A DNA stretch of 64,000 nucleotides from Sphingomonas alba (GCF_023516555.1 NZ_JAMGBD010000001.1:62001-126000); one strand, 5' to 3'. Counted from the stretch's first letter, positions 13,980 to 24,139 are shown. The notes: generated by a model from the sequence alone, not told the origin. Numbers and translations: made by a program.

Positions 13980-16184
13980 ATGGGTAACGATGTTGCCCTG
14001 ACGCCCGGCGAGCGCCAGGCGCTCGTCGACCCGTTCTCGCCGACCCGCGGTCATGGCCTGCACTGGCAGCCGGCGCAGTCGGAGCGTTCGCTCGATTTCG
14101 CATCCATTGTCAGGATTCTGCGGGAACATCGTTGGTTGATTCTCGGCGCCGTTGTTGCCGGCCTGGTCTTCGCCGTGATCGTGACCCTGATGACCAAGCC
14201 GCTCTACCGGGCGGACGTTATCCTTGAAGTGAATCCGCCCAACGTCGAGGTAATGGACGAGAACAAGCGGGAGAACGCCGGTCCGTCCACCGATAGCTGG
14301 GACATCCTCAACACCCAGGTGGGGTTGATCCGAAGCCGAAGCCTGGCCGAGCGCGTTGCCCAGGACCTCAACCTCGCCGCCGATCCCAACGTCGTCGGCA
14401 CCCAGGGAGACGCCGCGACGCGGATGAAGATCGCCGCCACGGTTGTCCAAAGCGGCCTGAAAGTGGAAGTCCCGGAGAGTGGGCAATTGGTCAGTTACAG
14501 CTATGTGTCGCCGTCGCCTCAGTTGGCCGCACGGATCGCCAACGGAATTGCCGACAGCTTCATCGATTCCGGGTTACAGCGACGGTACGATGCATCCGCC
14601 TATGCACGGCGATTCCTGCAGCAACAGATCGCCAAGACTCGTGGCGATCTCGAGAAGTCCGAGCGTGAACTGGTCGCCTATGCCCAGGCGGAGGGTATTA
14701 TCAACACGGCGACTGGCGAGCCTGGCTCAGCTGGCGGCGATGCCTCGTCGCTTCAGGGCGAATCCCTTGTCAGCCTGAACAAGGCACTCGCGGATGCGAC
14801 GGCTCGGCGCGTCTTGGCCGAGGGCAACTATCGACAGGCGCAAATCGCGGGCGCCGCCGACGCCGCGCAGGATACGAGCGCCCTTCGCCAGGCACGCGCC
14901 TCGCTCGAGGCCGAATACCAGGAGAAGAGAACGCTGATGAAGCCGGATCATCCGGATATGCTCAGCCTTCGCTCCCGCATCGACGAGCTTGACCGACAGA
15001 TTGCGCGTGAGGGCGGGGTCGCCGCGGGTGGACGTGCCAATACGCTTCTTGCCGAGTATCGCGCCGCCGCGTCCGCCGAGCGGGCGCTCCAGGGCAGGGT
15101 CGCTTCGCTCAAGGGCTCAGTGCTCGATCTGCGCGGCCGCAGCATTCGCTACAACATTTTGCAACGCGACGTGGACACCAACCGGGGTCTCTATGACGCG
15201 CTGCTGCAGCGCTATAAGCAGATTGGCGTCGCCGGCGGCGTTGGCGCATCCCCCGTTTCAATCGTCGACCGGGCTGAAGTTCCACCTGGGCCATTCAAGC
15301 CCAACCTTCTCTACAACCTTTTGGCGGGACTGGGGCTCGGCCTGCTTGCGGGGGTCGCGGGAGCCCTCGGCCTCGAATTCCTCCACGACACCATCAAGAC
15401 CCGCGAGGATGTCCGCTCCAAGCTTGACCTCGCCTGCCTCGGCGTCGTCCCGCGCCAGCGCGGCAAGGGCAGCGTTGTCGAGGACCTCAAGGATCCCGCC
15501 TCACCGGTCTCGGAAGCCTATTCCGCGATCTTGGCCGCACTTCGGTTCAGTACGGAGCATGGTGCTCCGAAATCGATGCTCATTACGAGTACCGAGCCCG
15601 CTGAGGGCAAGTCTTCTTCGGCCTTCGCACTTGCGCAGAATTACTCTCGCCGCGGCGAATCTGTCTTGCTGATCGATGCCGACCTGCGGCGCCCAGCGTT
15701 CCGTGGTGCTTCCGATCGCCAGGGCCTGACCAAATTGCTCACCAACGATGAGCCGGTCCGTGGCCATATCCTTGAGACCCAGTTCGAGAATCTCTGGCTG
15801 CTGCCGTGCGGGCCGACTCCACCCAACCCAGCGGACCTCCTTGCAACCGGCAGGTTCAAGGAAGTCTTGCGCGAGGCCAGCGAGCACTTCGATCGGATCG
15901 TCATTGATGGGCCGCCGGTCATAGGCCTCGCGGATGCGACGCTGCTCGCGGCCGTCGTGGGCGATGTCATGATGGTCGTTGAATCCGGCAGGACGAAAAC
16001 TCGCGCCGCGCGTGACGCGGCCGATCGGGTGCAGGCATCAGGCGCCAAGATCGTCGGCGTCGCACTCACAAAGTCGACGGACGAAGGCAGCCACTACGGT
16101 TATCGTTCCTATCGTTACGGCTACAAGCGTATCGATGAGCCGAAGAACGAGATCGTCATGATCTCGCACCAGCCGGAGAGTTGA
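13980..16184 (+). CDS. Polysaccharide co-polymerase with tyrosine autokinase domain (Wzc type)
   Basis: A 734-residue inner-membrane protein: an N-terminal Wzz domain flanked by helices (from about residue 50, ending near 480 with FKPNLLYNLLAGLGLGLLAG), a coiled-coil periplasmic part, and a C-terminal BY-kinase with Walker A TEPAEGKSS, Walker A' LLIDADLRRP and Walker B IVIDGPPV. It ends in a tyrosine cluster (YGYRSYRYGYKR), the usual autophosphorylation site. It controls chain length and export together with the Wza-like protein. Its stop overlaps the next start by one base. Confidence 0.95.
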   Translation: MGNDVALTPGERQALVDPFSPTRGHGLHWQPAQSERSLDFASIVRILREHRWLILGAVVAGLVFAVIVTLMTKPLYRADVILEVNPPNVEVMDENKRENAGPSTDSWDILNTQVGLIRSRSLAERVAQDLNLAADPNVVGTQGDAATRMKIAATVVQSGLKVEVPESGQLVSYSYVSPSPQLAARIANGIADSFIDSGLQRRYDASAYARRFLQQQIAKTRGDLEKSERELVAYAQAEGIINTATGEPGSAGGDASSLQGESLVSLNKALADATARRVLAEGNYRQAQIAGAADAAQDTSALRQARASLEAEYQEKRTLMKPDHPDMLSLRSRIDELDRQIAREGGVAAGGRANTLLAEYRAAASAERALQGRVASLKGSVLDLRGRSIRYNILQRDVDTNRGLYDALLQRYKQIGVAGGVGASPVSIVDRAEVPPGPFKPNLLYNLLAGLGLGLLAGVAGALGLEFLHDTIKTREDVRSKLDLACLGVVPRQRGKGSVVEDLKDPASPVSEAYSAILAALRFSTEHGAPKSMLITSTEPAEGKSSSAFALAQNYSRRGESVLLIDADLRRPAFRGASDRQGLTKLLTNDEPVRGHILETQFENLWLLPCGPTPPNPADLLATGRFKEVLREASEHFDRIVIDGPPVIGLADATLLAAVVGDVMMVVESGRTKTRAARDAADRVQASGAKIVGVALTKSTDEGSHYGYRSYRYGYKRIDEPKNEIVMISHQPES

Positions 16185-17374
16185 TGGCGGCGCGGGGGGG
16201 CAGAAAGCCAAGGGGCGCGGCGGCAATCGCCGCAGTAGCGGTGTGTGCAGCCTTATTGTCCTTCCAGATTATCAGAAATGCCGCCGCCGCTGAGCATGAG
16301 CGGTATCCCGCTCTGGCTCAGAAGCTATGGCCTTCGCATCCTGCCGTTGTGACGGACCGGGTTCTATTCGATATCGCCGTGGCCGCTGCACATGGTCGAC
16401 TCCCCCCTGCAAGTGTCATTGAAGACGCTCGGCAAATTGCGACCCGCGCACCTTTGTCGCCAGATCCGTTCGTTATCCGTGGTGCGATCGCTGAAACCCA
16501 GGGACGAGGAGCCGTCTCCGAAACATTCCTGACTGAAGCGCGGTCCCGCGATCCCCGCTCGCGCGCTTCCCGCTTCCTGTTGGCAGATCGCTATTTCCGC
16601 ACGGGTCGAATGACCCAGGGACTGATTGAAATGCAGGTGCTCGTCGGCCTGCAGTCGCGAGGCCTTGAGGCCTTCCTTCCGGCGTTGGTGGCTTATGCAA
16701 AAACACCGGGCGCCATACCGCAGATGCGCGATTATTTCCGGTTGCGGCCGCAAACCGAAGCGCCGGTACTGTCCATTCTGGCAGTCGATCCCGCCAATGC
16801 TGACCTGGTGATGGCACTGGCAACCAATCTTCGCCGCCCCGAGCCCGACTGGCGCGAAACCCTTCTAACCCGCCTCACTGCGACGGGCCAATATGCGAAG
16901 GCCTATGTGAGTTGGAGCCGCTTGACGGGAGTTCCGATGCGCTCCGGGTTGTACAATGCGGCTTTCGCGAAATTGCCGGCGCCTGCACCATTCAATTGGA
17001 GCTACGCGGAAACGCCCGAGGGCGTGGCCGAAGCCGACGGCAAAGGCGGGCTCGACCTTCTCTATTACGGCCGCGCCCCTGCAACTCTTGTTCACCAGAT
17101 CATGCTGCTGCGTCCAGCGACCTACAAACTGGCGATGAAAGTAAACGTGGATAGCGGCGATGCGACAGCAATACGCTGGGCGGTTCGGTGTTTGCCGGGT
17201 GAGACGGCCCTCGCCGAAGTTCCTTTAAAGCCCGGTCCGGTTGAGGTGATATTTGCCGTTCCGGAAACCTGCCTGGCGGCAAGGCTCGAACTCGCGGGCG
17301 TTGCCGGAGATGTTCCGCGAACGACGGAAGTGATCATTTCTGGTCTGCGTCTGGATGCTGAGGCTCCGCGGTGA
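16184..17374 (+). CDS. Unknown EPS-cluster protein with N-terminal signal anchor
   Basis: A 396-residue protein with a single N-terminal hydrophobic segment (AAIAAVAVCAALLSFQII) and an alpha-helical, TPR-like middle (repeated RASRFLLADRYFRTGRMTQG type segments), followed by a beta-rich C-terminal part with two cysteines. It is translationally linked to both neighbours (TGATG with the Wzc-like gene, GTGA with the polymerase gene), so it is likely to belong to the EPS assembly machinery in the periplasm. I do not recognise the family with certainty. Confidence 0.75.
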   Translation: MAARGGRKPRGAAAIAAVAVCAALLSFQIIRNAAAAEHERYPALAQKLWPSHPAVVTDRVLFDIAVAAAHGRLPPASVIEDARQIATRAPLSPDPFVIRGAIAETQGRGAVSETFLTEARSRDPRSRASRFLLADRYFRTGRMTQGLIEMQVLVGLQSRGLEAFLPALVAYAKTPGAIPQMRDYFRLRPQTEAPVLSILAVDPANADLVMALATNLRRPEPDWRETLLTRLTATGQYAKAYVSWSRLTGVPMRSGLYNAAFAKLPAPAPFNWSYAETPEGVAEADGKGGLDLLYYGRAPATLVHQIMLLRPATYKLAMKVNVDSGDATAIRWAVRCLPGETALAEVPLKPGPVEVIFAVPETCLAARLELAGVAGDVPRTTEVIISGLRLDAEAPR

Positions 17375-18711
17375 GCAGGCTGAAGTTCGCCATTCTTCCG
17401 TCCTACCTTTTCCTCTGCCTCCTGCTCGGCGGCAGTTCTCGCGGCGTTTGGGCAAACGCCTTGTTGCAGCTCTCGGCAGTCGGTCTCCTTGTTTGGGCTT
17501 TCTTGTCGCGCGATCCGCCTGCAATTCAGCCTGCTGGCCGGCGTCTGTTGCTTATCGTCGCGGTTCTCGGAGCGCTGTTCGCCATTCAGCTGGTTCCGAT
17601 GCCGCCGGACTTATGGACGAAGATCCCGGGACGCGAACTCGTCGCGCGTGGGTTCGACCTCCTCGGAATGCAGCAACCGTGGATGCCTTTGAGCCTGTCG
17701 CCTTATGATACCATCGCTGCCGCGCTGACCCTGCTGCCCCCGTTGTCCCTTCTTATTGCCATGCTGCGATTACGCGCCTGGCGGGCAGAAACGATGTTCA
17801 TGGCGTTACTGGCTGGAGCCGCGACTTCGATTTTGCTGGGCCTCCTCCAGGTCCGAAGCGGCACCGAATGGTACTTCTATGAGGTGACCAACCTCGGTGT
17901 CGCTGTGGGTGCCTTCGCCAACGCCAATCATTTTGCGACATTGCTGCTTGTCGCCATCCCGATATTCAGCGCAGTCGCTATTGGCAGATGGCGCGCCGCC
18001 AAGGACCGCCAACAACGATCGGCGATTTTTCTCGTCTCAGCTGCGGCCGCCGCAGTGCTGCTGGTCGGCATTCTCATGTGCCAATCTGCAGCCTTCCTCC
18101 TGCTGGGCCCGCCCGTTCTGGCGGCAACCATCTTGATTCCAATGCGCCTCGGCAAGACCCGCATTCGCCAAGGATTTCTGGCCATCTTCGCTTTGATTGT
18201 AATCGCTGCAGGTACTTTGGTCGTCGCGGGCGACCGGCTGCCTGGATGGGGAACCAGTGCGTCGGTCGAGACTCGGAAACAGTTTTGGGCGACGAGCGCG
18301 GCCGCAGTCCAAGGTCAGGCGCTGACAGGCTGGGGATTCGGCACTTTCCAGGAAGCTTATCGTCGCTACGAAGATGCCGGGTCAGTTGACCGTTTTTACG
18401 TCAACCATGCCCATAATGACTATCTTGAGATCGCTGTCGAAGGCGGCGTTCCGGCACTCTTGCTGGTCGTGGCCTTCCTCATCTGGTGGGCAAATCGTTC
18501 CCGCGAAGCGTGGATGTCATCGGGCGCAACTATCGAACAGAAAGCGGCTTCGATCGCTTCGGCGGCAATCCTGCTACATAGCCTGTTCGATTTCCCGTTG
18601 CGGACTTCGGCGATCACTGCGGTCCTTGCCGTGTGCCTTGCCCTCCTGGCCGGAGCCCGGGGAACGATCCGCTCTGCCGATGTCGAAAAGCCAAGGCACG
18701 CAACTCTCTGA
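17371..18711 (+). CDS. O-antigen ligase/polymerase-family membrane protein
   Basis: A 446-residue protein with about ten membrane helices and the large periplasmic loop typical of Wzy/WaaL proteins; the loop carries GWGFGTFQEAYRRYED and the HAHNDYLEIAVEGG motif that marks the family. It probably polymerises or ligates the polysaccharide repeat units exported by the Wza/Wzc pair. It starts at GTG 17371 in a four-base overlap with the preceding gene and is the last gene of the EPS block. The 114 bases after it show no gene. Confidence 0.9.
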   Translation: MSRLKFAILPSYLFLCLLLGGSSRGVWANALLQLSAVGLLVWAFLSRDPPAIQPAGRRLLLIVAVLGALFAIQLVPMPPDLWTKIPGRELVARGFDLLGMQQPWMPLSLSPYDTIAAALTLLPPLSLLIAMLRLRAWRAETMFMALLAGAATSILLGLLQVRSGTEWYFYEVTNLGVAVGAFANANHFATLLLVAIPIFSAVAIGRWRAAKDRQQRSAIFLVSAAAAAVLLVGILMCQSAAFLLLGPPVLAATILIPMRLGKTRIRQGFLAIFALIVIAAGTLVVAGDRLPGWGTSASVETRKQFWATSAAAVQGQALTGWGFGTFQEAYRRYEDAGSVDRFYVNHAHNDYLEIAVEGGVPALLLVVAFLIWWANRSREAWMSSGATIEQKAASIASAAILLHSLFDFPLRTSAITAVLAVCLALLAGARGTIRSADVEKPRHATL

Positions 18712-18825
18712 GAGTTCGGGCGCGGAAACCGCCGGCCCGATCCATCGTTCAGCCTCAAGCGGTGAATTTGGATGGAGTGTGTCGCGGATGACGAAGCTGC
18801 CGTTCATGAGGGTGTTCCAGGCCTG

Positions 18826-19446
18826 ATGGTCAGGACGCTTGGCACAATCCTGGTCACGGCGGTGCTGACCAGCGCCTTCTGGATCTTCTATTATAATGTC
18901 AGCAACGCGCCGCTGGTCGCACTTGCGGGTGAGAAAACGACGGTCGATCCTGCGAAAGAGCCCCCGGTCACAATCGCCGAGGGAGTGACCGTCGGCCCGG
19001 CCGGCCTCGCGCTTCCGGTCGTCGGCGTGAAGCCGGGCGAGCTAACCGACACATACACCCAGGCGCGGGCCGGCGGCGCCCGTAGCCACGACGCGATCGA
19101 CATCATGGCCCCCGAAGGCCGGCCGGTCGTTTCAGCTGCACCAGGAACTGTTGAGAAGCTGTTCTTCAGCAACGGCGGCGGCGGTACGACCGTCTATGTC
19201 CGCTCCGAAGACCGCCGCTGGATGTATTATTATGCTCACCTCAGCGCGTACGCGCCCGGCCTTCATGAGGGGCAGCACCTGCTGCGCGGTGCCCCAGTGG
19301 GTTTCGTAGGTCATTCCGGCAACGCCAATCCCGATGGCCCGCATCTGCATTTCGCCATCAACCGGATGGAGCCGGGCGAGCGCTGGTGGCAGGGGACAGC
19401 GATCAATCCCTATCCGCTCCTTGCCGCCAAACCGGTCAGCCGCTAA
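18826..19446 (+). CDS. M23-family peptidase
   Basis: A protein of about 206 residues with an N-terminal membrane anchor ([17 protein letters not shown]) and a peptidase M23 domain: [15 protein letters not shown] supplies the HxxxD metal ligands and PHLHF the HxH. Such enzymes cut peptidoglycan cross-links, or, in degenerate forms, activate amidases. The in-frame ATG at 18772 would add 18 residues that look unlike a signal sequence, so 18826 is preferred; neither has a strong ribosome-binding site. Confidence 0.88.
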   Translation: MVRTLGTILVTAVLTSAFWIFYYNVSNAPLVALAGEKTTVDPAKEPPVTIAEGVTVGPAGLALPVVGVKPGELTDTYTQARAGGARSHDAIDIMAPEGRPVVSAAPGTVEKLFFSNGGGGTTVYVRSEDRRWMYYYAHLSAYAPGLHEGQHLLRGAPVGFVGHSGNANPDGPHLHFAINRMEPGERWWQGTAINPYPLLAAKPVSR

Positions 19447-19484
19447 GGCCGCGCCGGCTTTTTCTCACATTCCATAGGTTTCCA

Positions 19485-20048
19485 ATGAAGATCAGCGGCG
19501 TGGACATCCGTCCCGGCAACATCATCGAATATGAAGGCGGCATCTGGCGGGCGGTGAAGATCCAGCACACGCAGCCGGGCAAGGGCGGCGCCTATATGCA
19601 GGTCGAGCTCAAGAATCTGATCGACGGCCGCAAGAACAACGTCCGTTTCCGTTCCGCCGAGACGGTTGAGCGCATCCGTCTCGACACCAAGGACTTCCAG
19701 TTCCTCTACCATGATGGCGACATGCTCGTGTTCATGGACAAGGAAACCTACGAGCAGGTCTCGCTTCCCGAAGATCTGATCGGCGAACCCGCCGCCTTCC
19801 TTCAGGACGGCATGGACGTCATCATGGAGCTTCACGAGGAGCGTCCGATCTCGGTCCAGCTTCCCGACACGATCGAAGCGACCATCGTCGAGGCGGATGC
19901 CGTCGTGAAGGGCCAGACTGCAAGCTCGTCCTACAAGCCGGCCATGCTCGACAATGGCGTTCGCGTCATGGTGCCGCCGCACATCACCAGCGGCACGCGC
20001 ATCGTCGTGGACGTCTACGAAAAAACCTACGTCCGCCGCGCCGACTAA
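19485..20048 (+). CDS. efp: Elongation factor P
   Basis: A 187-residue protein that matches EF-P in length and sequence: [18 protein letters not shown] start, the PGKGGA loop with Lys33 at the tip of domain I (the position modified in many bacteria), and the C-terminal [20 protein letters not shown] and [19 protein letters not shown] relieves ribosome stalling at polyproline. It overlaps the next gene by one base (TAATG). Confidence 0.98.
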   Translation: MKISGVDIRPGNIIEYEGGIWRAVKIQHTQPGKGGAYMQVELKNLIDGRKNNVRFRSAETVERIRLDTKDFQFLYHDGDMLVFMDKETYEQVSLPEDLIGEPAAFLQDGMDVIMELHEERPISVQLPDTIEATIVEADAVVKGQTASSSYKPAMLDNGVRVMVPPHITSGTRIVVDVYEKTYVRRAD

Positions 20049-20860
20049 TGGTCTCCCACTCCGGCCTCATCACCGTCATGCAGCGCGCCGTCCGCAAGGC
20101 GGCGCCGCGCCTTCGCCGCGACTTCGGCGAGGTCGAGCAGCTACAGGTGTCGAAGAAGGGGCCGGGCGACTTCGTCTCGATGGCGGACAAGCGCGCCGAG
20201 GCGACAATCGTCGAGGAATTGCGAAATGCGCGGCCGGATTGGGGCCTGCTGCTGGAAGAAGGCGGCGAGGTTGCCGGCGATCCGAACAAGCCGCGCTGGA
20301 TCGTCGATCCGATCGACGGCACGACCAACTTCCTGCACGGCATCCCGCACTTCGCTGTCTCGATCGCGGTCGAGGAGAGGAAGCCCGATGGCCGCGGCGA
20401 GATCAGCCATGGCATGGTCTACCAGCCGCTGACGGACGAGACCTATTGGGCGGAAAAGGGCAGGGGCGCCTGGCTTCAGGACCGCCGCCTGCGCGTCTCC
20501 TCGCGGCGCTATCTCGACGAGGCCTTGATCGGCACCGGCATGCCGCACCTTGGCCGCGGCAAAAGCGAGAGCTGGGCGAAGATCTACAACGCCATCGCGC
20601 CGGAAGTTGCGGGTGTCCGCCGCTTCGGTGCCGCGACGCTCGACCTTGCCTGGGTCGCCGCCGGCCGCATCGACGGATTCTGGGAAGACGACCTCGACCC
20701 CTGGGACACGGCGGCGGGCCTTATCCTCGTCAAGGAAGCGGGCGGCTTCATCACCGATTACCGCGGTTCCGACCGCAGCTTCGAACGCCGCGAATATCTC
20801 GCGGCCAACGGCGAATTGCACAGCAAATTGCACAAGCTGGTGGCAGGCGCCCTGAGATAG
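20048..20860 (+). CDS. Inositol monophosphatase family protein (SuhB-like)
   Basis: A 270-residue phosphatase with the metal-site motifs of the IMPase family: GDFVSMADKRAE, WIVDPIDGTTNFLHGIPHFA and the C-terminal DPWDTAAGLILVKEAGG. It should hydrolyse inositol phosphate or a related sugar phosphate; SuhB-like members also affect ribosome biogenesis. The TAATG overlap with efp suggests coupling to translation functions. Confidence 0.94.
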   Translation: MVSHSGLITVMQRAVRKAAPRLRRDFGEVEQLQVSKKGPGDFVSMADKRAEATIVEELRNARPDWGLLLEEGGEVAGDPNKPRWIVDPIDGTTNFLHGIPHFAVSIAVEERKPDGRGEISHGMVYQPLTDETYWAEKGRGAWLQDRRLRVSSRRYLDEALIGTGMPHLGRGKSESWAKIYNAIAPEVAGVRRFGAATLDLAWVAAGRIDGFWEDDLDPWDTAAGLILVKEAGGFITDYRGSDRSFERREYLAANGELHSKLHKLVAGALR

Positions 20861-20945
20861 GGCCAATTCGCCCTTTCAGGTGGTTGCGAGCCTCACTTCC
20901 CTGTCCTAAAGCCCCGCCATCTTTCGCCCCGTTGGGAGTTCTCCT

Positions 20946-21323
20946 TTGGCCAGCGTTGCCGCCGGATACCTGCCGATCCTCATGTTCATCGCCATCGCAT
21001 TGGCGTTGTCGACGGCGTTCGTCGTGTTGCCCATGCTGGTCAGTCGGTTGACGGGCACGCACCGGCCTGACCCGGCGAAGCTTGCCGAATATGAATGCGG
21101 CTTCCCGGCGTTCGAGGACAGCCGCAGCCAGTTCGACGTCCGCTTCTACCTGGTCGCCATCCTCTTCATCGTCTTCGACCTTGAGGCGGCGTTCCTGTTC
21201 CCGTGGGCGGTGTCGCTCAAGGAAACCGGTTGGACCGGCTGGATCGCCATGGTCGTGTTCCTCGCCGAACTCGCGCTTGGCCTTGCCTATGCCTGGAAGA
21301 AGGGTGCGCTCGAATGGGAGTGA
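20946..21323 (+). CDS. nuoA: NADH-quinone oxidoreductase subunit A
   Basis: 125 residues with three membrane helices and the conserved [20 protein letters not shown] loop, whose Cys becomes exposed in the deactive form in related enzymes. First gene of the complex I operon. It starts at TTG 20946, with GGGAG seven bases upstream. The 85 bases between it and the previous gene must contain any dedicated nuo promoter. Confidence 0.97.
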   Translation: MASVAAGYLPILMFIAIALALSTAFVVLPMLVSRLTGTHRPDPAKLAEYECGFPAFEDSRSQFDVRFYLVAILFIVFDLEAAFLFPWAVSLKETGWTGWIAMVVFLAELALGLAYAWKKGALEWE

Positions 21324-21895
21324 TGCTGGATCCCAAGGCGAATCCGGCGCCGACAGAGGAGGAGCTCGCCCGCGCCGCCGGCCTCGTGCCCGGCGGGCCG
21401 GAGATGCAGCGCTTCGAGGAGATGCGCCGCGAGCTCGATGAAAAGGGCTTCCTGGTCACGACCACCGAGGATCTTTTCACCTGGGCGCGCACCGGCTCGC
21501 TTTGGTGGATGACCTTCGGCCTTGCCTGCTGCGCGGTCGAGATGATCCACGTCAACATGCCGCGCTACGACCTGGAGCGTTTCGGGGCCGCGCCGCGCGC
21601 ATCGCCGCGCCAGTCGGACGTGATGATCGTCGCCGGCACGCTCTGCAACAAGATGGCCCCGGCGCTGCGGACGGTTTACGACCAGATGTCGGAACCGCGC
21701 TACGTCATCTCCATGGGCAGCTGCGCCAATGGCGGCGGCTACTATCATTACAGCTATTCGGTGGTTCGCGGCTGCGACCGCATTGTGCCCGTCGACATCT
21801 ATGTCCCCGGCTGCCCGCCGACCGCCGAAGCCCTGCTCTACGGCATCATGCAGCTTCAGCGGAAAATCCGCCGCGAAGGGACGATCGAGCGCTGA
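21314..21895 (+). CDS. nuoB: NADH-quinone oxidoreductase subunit B
   Basis: 193 residues carrying the ligands of iron-sulfur cluster N2, the last cluster before quinone: [28 protein letters not shown] and [14 protein letters not shown]. It starts inside the end of nuoA, at 21314 or at an ATG at 21323 that overlaps the nuoA stop; the former is chosen because AGGG lies at proper distance. Confidence 0.97.
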   Translation: MGVMLDPKANPAPTEEELARAAGLVPGGPEMQRFEEMRRELDEKGFLVTTTEDLFTWARTGSLWWMTFGLACCAVEMIHVNMPRYDLERFGAAPRASPRQSDVMIVAGTLCNKMAPALRTVYDQMSEPRYVISMGSCANGGGYYHYSYSVVRGCDRIVPVDIYVPGCPPTAEALLYGIMQLQRKIRREGTIER

Positions 21896-22698
21896 TGGCC
21901 GTCTCCCTCGCCAACCATGTCCCGACCTATGCGGACGAGCCGGCATCGCTGGCGAACCTTTCGCGCGCCCGTCGTCATGAGGGCGTCGAAACGGCGTTCG
22001 ACGTAGACCGCGACGATTTGGTCGAGGTCATGCGCTCGCTCCGCGATGAGCATGAGTATCAGCAGCTCATGGAGATTGCCGGGGTCGACTACCCTGAGCG
22101 TCCGGAGCGGTTCGAGGTGGTCTACTGCCTCCTGTCGCTGACCAAGAACCACCGCCTGCACATCCACGTCTCGACCGACGAGAAGACGCCGGTGCCGAGC
22201 GTCACTGGCCTGTGGCCGGTCGCCGGCTGGCTGGAGCGCGAAGTTTACGACATGTACGGCGTCGGCTTCGCCGGCAATCCGGACCTGCGCCGCATCCTCA
22301 CAGATTACGGTTTCGAGGGCTTCCCTCAGCGCAAGGACTTCCCGCTGACGGGCTATGTCGAGCTGCGTTACTCGGAGGCCGAGAAGCGTGTCGTCTATGA
22401 ACCCGTGAGCCTGGCCCAGGACTTCCGCACCTTCGACTTCCTGATGCCGTGGGAAGGCGCGGAATATCGCTTGCCGGGCGACGAGAAGGCGACCCCGGAA
22501 GAACCGGGCGCGCCGTCGCCGGTTAAGGCGAACGTGGGGGCTAGGACGCCCAACTCGAAGACGCCGGCGGAGACGCCGAAGACCACCGAGAAGCCCGCTG
22601 ACACTGGTGCGGGCGCAGAGGCCAACAAGGCGGCCGCGAAGAAGAGCAAGGCCGCGCCCAAGGCTAAGGCGCCGACGAAGCCGAGGGCCAAGAAATGA
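21895..22698 (+). CDS. nuoC: NADH-quinone oxidoreductase subunit C with Ala/Lys/Pro-rich tail
   Basis: 267 residues. The 30-kDa subunit core ends with [27 protein letters not shown] and [13 protein letters not shown]. From about residue 195 a 70-residue tail follows that is almost entirely Ala, Lys, Pro, Thr and Glu, becoming strongly basic at the end ([12 protein letters not shown]). The core docks on NuoB/NuoD; the tail is probably disordered and is not needed for the known fold. It overlaps nuoB by one base (TGATG) and nuoD by four. Confidence 0.96.
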   Translation: MAVSLANHVPTYADEPASLANLSRARRHEGVETAFDVDRDDLVEVMRSLRDEHEYQQLMEIAGVDYPERPERFEVVYCLLSLTKNHRLHIHVSTDEKTPVPSVTGLWPVAGWLEREVYDMYGVGFAGNPDLRRILTDYGFEGFPQRKDFPLTGYVELRYSEAEKRVVYEPVSLAQDFRTFDFLMPWEGAEYRLPGDEKATPEEPGAPSPVKANVGARTPNSKTPAETPKTTEKPADTGAGAEANKAAAKKSKAAPKAKAPTKPRAKK

Positions 22699-23927
22699 CC
22701 CAGACCCTCGATGTCATGGTCGGCGGCGCGCCGGGCGACAAGCCAACCGCTGGCGACCAGACGGTCAGCAACTACACGATCAACTTCGGCCCGCAGCACC
22801 CGGCCGCCCACGGCGTGCTGCGCCTGATCATGGAACTGGACGGCGAGATCGTCGAGCGCGTCGACCCGCATGTCGGCCTGCTCCATCGCGGCACCGAAAA
22901 GCTGATCGAGTACAAGACCTACGCCCAGGCGCTGCCTTACTTCGACCGGCTCGATTACTGCTCGCCGATGTGCATGGAGCATAGCTACGTGCTCGCGGTC
23001 GAAAAGCTGATGGGCCTCGAGGTGCCGATCCGCGCCCAGTACATCCGCACATTGATGGCGGAGCTGACGCGCATCTCCAACCACATGCTGAACCTCGGCA
23101 GCCACATCATGGACGTTGGCGCCATGACGCCGAACCTGTGGCTGTTCGAAGTCCGCGAAGACACTCTGGTCTTCTACGAACGCGTGTCCGGCGCCCGCAT
23201 GCACGCCAATTACTTCCGCGTCGGCGGTGTCCACCAGGACATCCCGGAAAAGGTGCTGGCAGACATGGGCGACTGGCTCGACAACCGCCTGCACCTGGTC
23301 GAGGACGCGATCAGCCTCGTCGCCGACAACCGCATCTTCAAGCAGCGCAACGTCGATATCGGCACCGTCACCAGGGAAGACGCCATCGCCTGGGGCTTCT
23401 CCGGCCCGATGATCCGCGCCGCGGGCGTGCCGTGGGACATCCGCCGCTCGCAGCCGTACGAAGTCTATGACCGGATGGATTTCGACATCCCGGTCGGCAC
23501 CAAGGGCGATTGCTACGACCGCTTCATGGTCCGCGTCGAAGAGGTTCGGCAGTCGGCGAAGATCATGCGCCAGTGCCTGAAGGAAATGCCGTCAGGCCCG
23601 ATCGGCACGCTCGACCGCAAGGTCTTCCCGCCTTCGCGCGGCGAGATGAAGCAGTCGATGGAAGCGCTGATCCACCACTTCAAGCTTTACACCGAGGGCT
23701 ATCACGTGCCCGCCGGCGAGGTTTACGTCGCGACGGAAAGCCCCAAGGGCGAGTTCGGCGTCTATCTCGTCGCCGACGGCACCAACAAGCCCTACCGCTG
23801 CAAGATCCGCCCGACCGCTTTCTCGCATCTGCAGGCCATGGATTTCATGATGAAGGGCCACATGCTGGCCGACACCACCGCCGTCCTCTCCGCCATCGAC
23901 GTCGTCTTCGGGGAGTGTGATCGGTGA
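22695..23927 (+). CDS. nuoD: NADH-quinone oxidoreductase subunit D
   Basis: 410 residues, the 49-kDa quinone-site subunit: [21 protein letters not shown] with the quinone-binding His, [34 protein letters not shown] and the end ASFSHLQ-like [14 protein letters not shown] followed by GECDR. Together with NuoB it forms the Q-reduction site. It ends four bases into the small membrane-protein gene that follows. Confidence 0.98.
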   Translation: MTQTLDVMVGGAPGDKPTAGDQTVSNYTINFGPQHPAAHGVLRLIMELDGEIVERVDPHVGLLHRGTEKLIEYKTYAQALPYFDRLDYCSPMCMEHSYVLAVEKLMGLEVPIRAQYIRTLMAELTRISNHMLNLGSHIMDVGAMTPNLWLFEVREDTLVFYERVSGARMHANYFRVGGVHQDIPEKVLADMGDWLDNRLHLVEDAISLVADNRIFKQRNVDIGTVTREDAIAWGFSGPMIRAAGVPWDIRRSQPYEVYDRMDFDIPVGTKGDCYDRFMVRVEEVRQSAKIMRQCLKEMPSGPIGTLDRKVFPPSRGEMKQSMEALIHHFKLYTEGYHVPAGEVYVATESPKGEFGVYLVADGTNKPYRCKIRPTAFSHLQAMDFMMKGHMLADTTAVLSAIDVVFGECDR

Positions 23928-24139
23928 AGGCGATCCTTCGAAGCTTGCCGGATTGGCTCATCGGCATGGCAGCCGGGTTGATGCTCGCCGTCTTCATGTT
24001 GCGCGATGCGGGGGTAGACGCGATTGCGGACGATATGCGTGACGGTGGTCTAGTCTTGGTTATTGCGAGTCTGGCATCCCGTTGGCTCGCTTCTAAAGCC
24101 ACCAAAACTGAATTTGTTAGGGACAGCCAGAATGGCTGA
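23924..24139 (+). CDS. Small membrane protein inserted between nuoD and nuoE
   Basis: 71 residues starting at a GTG that overlaps the nuoD stop (GTGA), with GGGGAG eight bases upstream, and ending 8 bases inside nuoE. It has two hydrophobic segments ([16 protein letters not shown] and [14 protein letters not shown]) separated by a charged loop rich in Asp, so both ends should lie on one side of the membrane. Its position and coupling make expression with complex I certain if the operon is transcribed. It is not one of the 14 canonical subunits; an accessory or assembly role is only an inference. Confidence 0.75.
   Translation: MKAILRSLPDWLIGMAAGLMLAVFMLRDAGVDAIADDMRDGGLVLVIASLASRWLASKATKTEFVRDSQNG

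Noticed and set aside
19954-21051. 365-codon plus-strand frame over the inositol monophosphatase gene
   Set aside because: Arg/Gly/Pro-rich shadow translation; the other frame carries intact IMPase motifs.
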